From assembly GCA_016200445.1 (NCBI GenBank), contig JACQEQ010000241.1, forward strand, positions 1 to 7,100: a stretch of DNA of 7,100 bases, in the 5' to 3' direction. A program made the position numbers and the translations under genes. The notes under the pieces were generated by a model. It was not told where the DNA came from, did not search any database, and saw only the letters and a program-made list of their open reading frames with translations. This DNA is from Gammaproteobacteria bacterium. Lineage in GTDB: Bacteria; Pseudomonadota; Gammaproteobacteria; SG8-11. How positions within the stretch are numbered: position 1 is the stretch's first letter; each line of letters starts with the position of its first letter. Positions 4,799 to 7,100 of this stretch are shown piece by piece.

Positions 4799-7100
4799 TT
4801 AAAAAGGAGCGCCTATGAAAAACTGGAACACTTCGCGTTCGTCACCCGGCTTGTGCGTATACGGCCATCCCCAACTGAACGTCAGCACACCCACCGGCGT
4901 AACCCAGAGTGCTGTCAGTCCATAACTGCTGCGCAGTTGCTTGGCATCGAAATCATCCACCCCGGCGAACACGTTACCGATATCGGAAAATGCGCTGAGT
5001 CGGAACGACTTGCTATTCTCGGCGAAGGGCAACGGGAAAATCAACTCGATGTTGGCGACGGTGCGCAGCGAGCCGCCCAAGGGCACTCCCCCTGGTTTGG
5101 TTGCCTGTGTACCTAAGCTGTTACCGGCGAAGCCGCGCACCGATTGCACGCCGCCCGCGTAAAAATTTTCGAAGAACGGCAGCTCTTTGGTATTGCCATA
5201 ACCGTCGCCGTACCCGACCGAACCCCGTCCCTGTAATGTAAATCCCGAAAACAACGGCACACTGCGTTCGTAGTTATAACGCAGTTTGTAATACTGCAAA
5301 TCGAGGCCCGGCAACGCCACTTCCGCAGACACCTGATGCAAGGTGCCTTCGTTCGCGAAAAAAGTACGATTGCGTGTGTCGTGCGACCAGCTGCTGTCCA
5401 CCGTAGCGGTTGCGAAACTGGCATGCCGACGACCGCAGTCCTCCGGGATCGTTGGCTCCGAATAGTAATCACATACCCACTTTATGTAGCTATTCGGGTC
5501 AGTAGTACTCAAGCTCAACCGCGTGGCTTTCAACTCCATACCCACTTTCGCCGTGTCGTACTCACTGATCGGAAACACATAACCCACCCGCCCGCCCTTC
5601 GCGGCGCTGGTAAAGTGACCGACGTCGAGCGCACCCGCGTTGGTACTACGGTAAAACACACTCAGGCTGCGGCTGACACCCGCGTCGGTGTAATACGGAT
5701 TGGTGTACGACACACTATAAACATTGCTACTCGAATCATGCGTCGCCTCGACGCTGACGTATTTGCCGGTACCCACAAAGTTGTTGAACGTGACTTTAGC
5801 CTGCAACGTCAGCCCGACCACTTGGCCATAGCCCATGGACGCTTGTAGCTGCCCGGTGGAGCCCTCGGTGACGCTGACATTGATATCCACCTGGTCGGAG
5901 GTGCCCGGCACCGTCGGGGTTTCGATATTCACGTCATCGAAATAACCCAAGCGTTGCAAGCGCACGCGCGAACGCGCGAGTTTCTTGGGCGTAAACCAGC
6001 CGCCCTCCATCTGACGCAACTCGCGGCGGATGACTTCGTCTTCGGTCTTGCCGTTGCCGGTGATGTTGATGCGGCGTACGTACACGCGTTTGCCGGGGTC
6101 GACGAAAAATGTCATCGACACGCGCTTGGTTTCATTGTTGATATCCGGCACCGCATTGACGTTGGCGAACGCGTAACCGTCGTCGCCCAGGCGCTCGCTG
6201 ATCGCATTACTGATCGCGGTCACCGTGCTGCGTGCGAAGGTGTCGCCTTTCTTCAGCGTGATCAGTTTTTCCAAATCGGCACGCGGCACGACCATCTCGC
6301 CCAGCAGTTTCACTTCGTCGACGGTGAACTTGTCGCCTTCTTCCAGGTTCACGGCAACGTAAATGTCTTTTTTGTCCGGCGAGATCGTGACCTGGGTCGA
6401 TTCGATATTGAAGTTGATGTAACCGCGATCCAAATAATACGAACGCAGCGACTCCAAATCGCCGCGCAGTTTTTCCTTCGAGTATTTATCGCTGTCGGAG
6501 AAAAACGACGAGAACGACGGCTCGCTCAATTGCAGCGGATCAACCAGTTTTTCTTCGGAGAAGGCATGATTGCCGACGATGTTCAGGCGCTGAATACGGG
6601 CCGCCGCGCCTTCGGCGATTTCAATACTGACATCGGCCCGGTTGCGGTCTTTGAGCGTCACCTTGGATTTAATTTGCACGCCGTATTTGCCGAGCGAAAA
6701 ATACTGGCGTTGTAATTCCTGCTCGATTTTGTCCAGCAACGAACGGTCGAACACGCGATTTTCCGACAAGCCGACGTCTTTCAACGCCTTCTTCAACTTG
6801 TCGGTTTCAATATCGTGGTTACCCGTAATATTGATACTGGCAATCGCCGGCCGTTCGACCACCGTGACGATCAACAAATCGGCGTCTTGACCTAACTGCA
6901 CATCTTCGAAGAAGCCGGTCTTGAACAAGGCACGTAGCGCATCGGCGGAACGGCGCTCATCCATGATGTCGCCGACTTTGATCGGCAAGTAATTGAATAC
7001 GGTACCGGCGGCAATCCGCTGCAGGCCGACCAGCTTGATATCTTTAACGACAAACGCATCCAACGCATACGCGCGTGGCATCGACCACAGCGCGCACGCC
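4799..7100 (-). CDS. bamA: Outer membrane protein assembly factor BamA (5' end beyond window)
   Basis: BamA is the Omp85-family core of the BAM complex and inserts beta-barrel proteins into the outer membrane. The frame remains open to the window edge; the residues ACALWSMPRAYA before the mature start are the end of a signal peptide, so the ATG at 7081 is internal and the true start lies outside. Counting from that Met, cleavage is likely after Ala6. Five POTRA domains follow (approximately 8-77, 78-158, 161-249, 252-330, 333-407), then a 16-strand barrel (about 410-760). The loop-6 motif VRGF lies at 648-651. The protein ends in FFIGAPF, with the terminal aromatic residue expected of a beta-signal. 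A Cys pair (537 and 549) lies in a predicted extracellular loop. No frameshift or internal stop is seen. Downstream are skp and the lpx genes. Confidence 0.98.
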   Translation of the reverse strand, partial: ACALWSMPRAYALDAFVVKDIKLVGLQRIAAGTVFNYLPIKVGDIMDERRSADALRALFKTGFFEDVQLGQDADLLIVTVVERPAIASINITGNHDIETDKLKKALKDVGLSENRVFDRSLLDKIEQELQRQYFSLGKYGVQIKSKVTLKDRNRADVSIEIAEGAAARIQRLNIVGNHAFSEEKLVDPLQLSEPSFSSFFSDSDKYSKEKLRGDLESLRSYYLDRGYINFNIESTQVTISPDKKDIYVAVNLEEGDKFTVDEVKLLGEMVVPRADLEKLITLKKGDTFARSTVTAISNAISERLGDDGYAFANVNAVPDINNETKRVSMTFFVDPGKRVYVRRINITGNGKTEDEVIRRELRQMEGGWFTPKKLARSRVRLQRLGYFDDVNIETPTVPGTSDQVDINVSVTEGSTGQLQASMGYGQVVGLTLQAKVTFNNFVGTGKYVSVEATHDSSSNVYSVSYTNPYYTDAGVSRSLSVFYRSTNAGALDVGHFTSAAKGGRVGYVFPISEYDTAKVGMELKATRLSLSTTDPNSYIKWVCDYYSEPTIPEDCGRRHASFATATVDSSWSHDTRNRTFFANEGTLHQVSAEVALPGLDLQYYKLRYNYERSVPLFSGFTLQGRGSVGYGDGYGNTKELPFFENFYAGGVQSVRGFAGNSLGTQATKPGGVPLGGSLRTVANIELIFPLPFAENSKSFRLSAFSDIGNVFAGVDDFDAKQLRSSYGLTALWVTPVGVLTFSWGWPYTHKPGDEREVFQFFIGAPF

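Noticed and set aside
4385..6890. Long plus-strand open frames opposite skp and bamA, up to 253 codons (for example 5954-6715 and 4385-5116)
   Set aside because: They are antisense to strongly conserved coding sequence, have no recognisable domains or ribosome sites, and their composition is that expected of reverse-strand readings.
1..7100. CRISPR array, tRNA, rRNA, transposase gene or phage gene
   Set aside because: No regularly spaced direct repeats, no recognisable tRNA or rRNA sequence and no transposase or phage motifs were seen; the only mobile-like feature is the non-coding inverted-repeat element.

Overview
The window carries the core of the Gram-negative outer-membrane assembly and lipid A operon on the minus strand, in the order bamA (5' end cut by the window edge) - skp - lpxD - fabZ - lpxA, with lpxB (3' end cut by the window edge) further on. 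The genes are tightly packed and all look intact. Gene order, protein lengths and residue-level similarity to the Escherichia coli and Pseudomonas proteins (from memory) point to a proteobacterium, most likely a gammaproteobacterium of moderate GC content. I cannot name the genus from this sequence.

Layout: 4799-7100 (-) bamA; 4234-4782 (-) skp, starting at TTG; 3155-4207 (-) lpxD; a 91-103 bp gap holding a possible 35-codon ORF that links lpxD to fabZ (3051-3158, -); 2629-3063 (-) fabZ; 1842-2621 (-) lpxA; 1035-1808 (+) an ElyC/YdcF-type DUF218 membrane protein, convergent to lpxA; 816-1034 a 219-bp intergenic region filled largely by a 163-bp element with 28-bp terminal inverted repeats; 1-815 (-) lpxB. 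No gene-free stretch exceeds 300 bp.

How the genes work together: LpxA, LpxD and LpxB carry out acylation and disaccharide-forming steps of lipid A synthesis. FabZ dehydrates the same 3-hydroxyacyl-ACP pool that LpxA and LpxD draw on. Skp chaperones outer-membrane proteins across the periplasm and BamA inserts them. The DUF218 protein resembles ElyC, an envelope factor linked to undecaprenyl-phosphate metabolism, so even the inserted gene fits an envelope theme.

The unusual part is the lpxA-lpxB junction. These genes are normally adjacent or overlapping, but here an opposite-strand DUF218 gene and a Correia-repeat-like miniature element separate them, so lpxB needs its own promoter. Other points: LpxA has Met at the acyl-ruler position, predicting a short (C10) 3-hydroxyacyl chain; a small ORF is wedged between lpxD and fabZ; and a 7-residue leader ORF overlaps the lpxB start.
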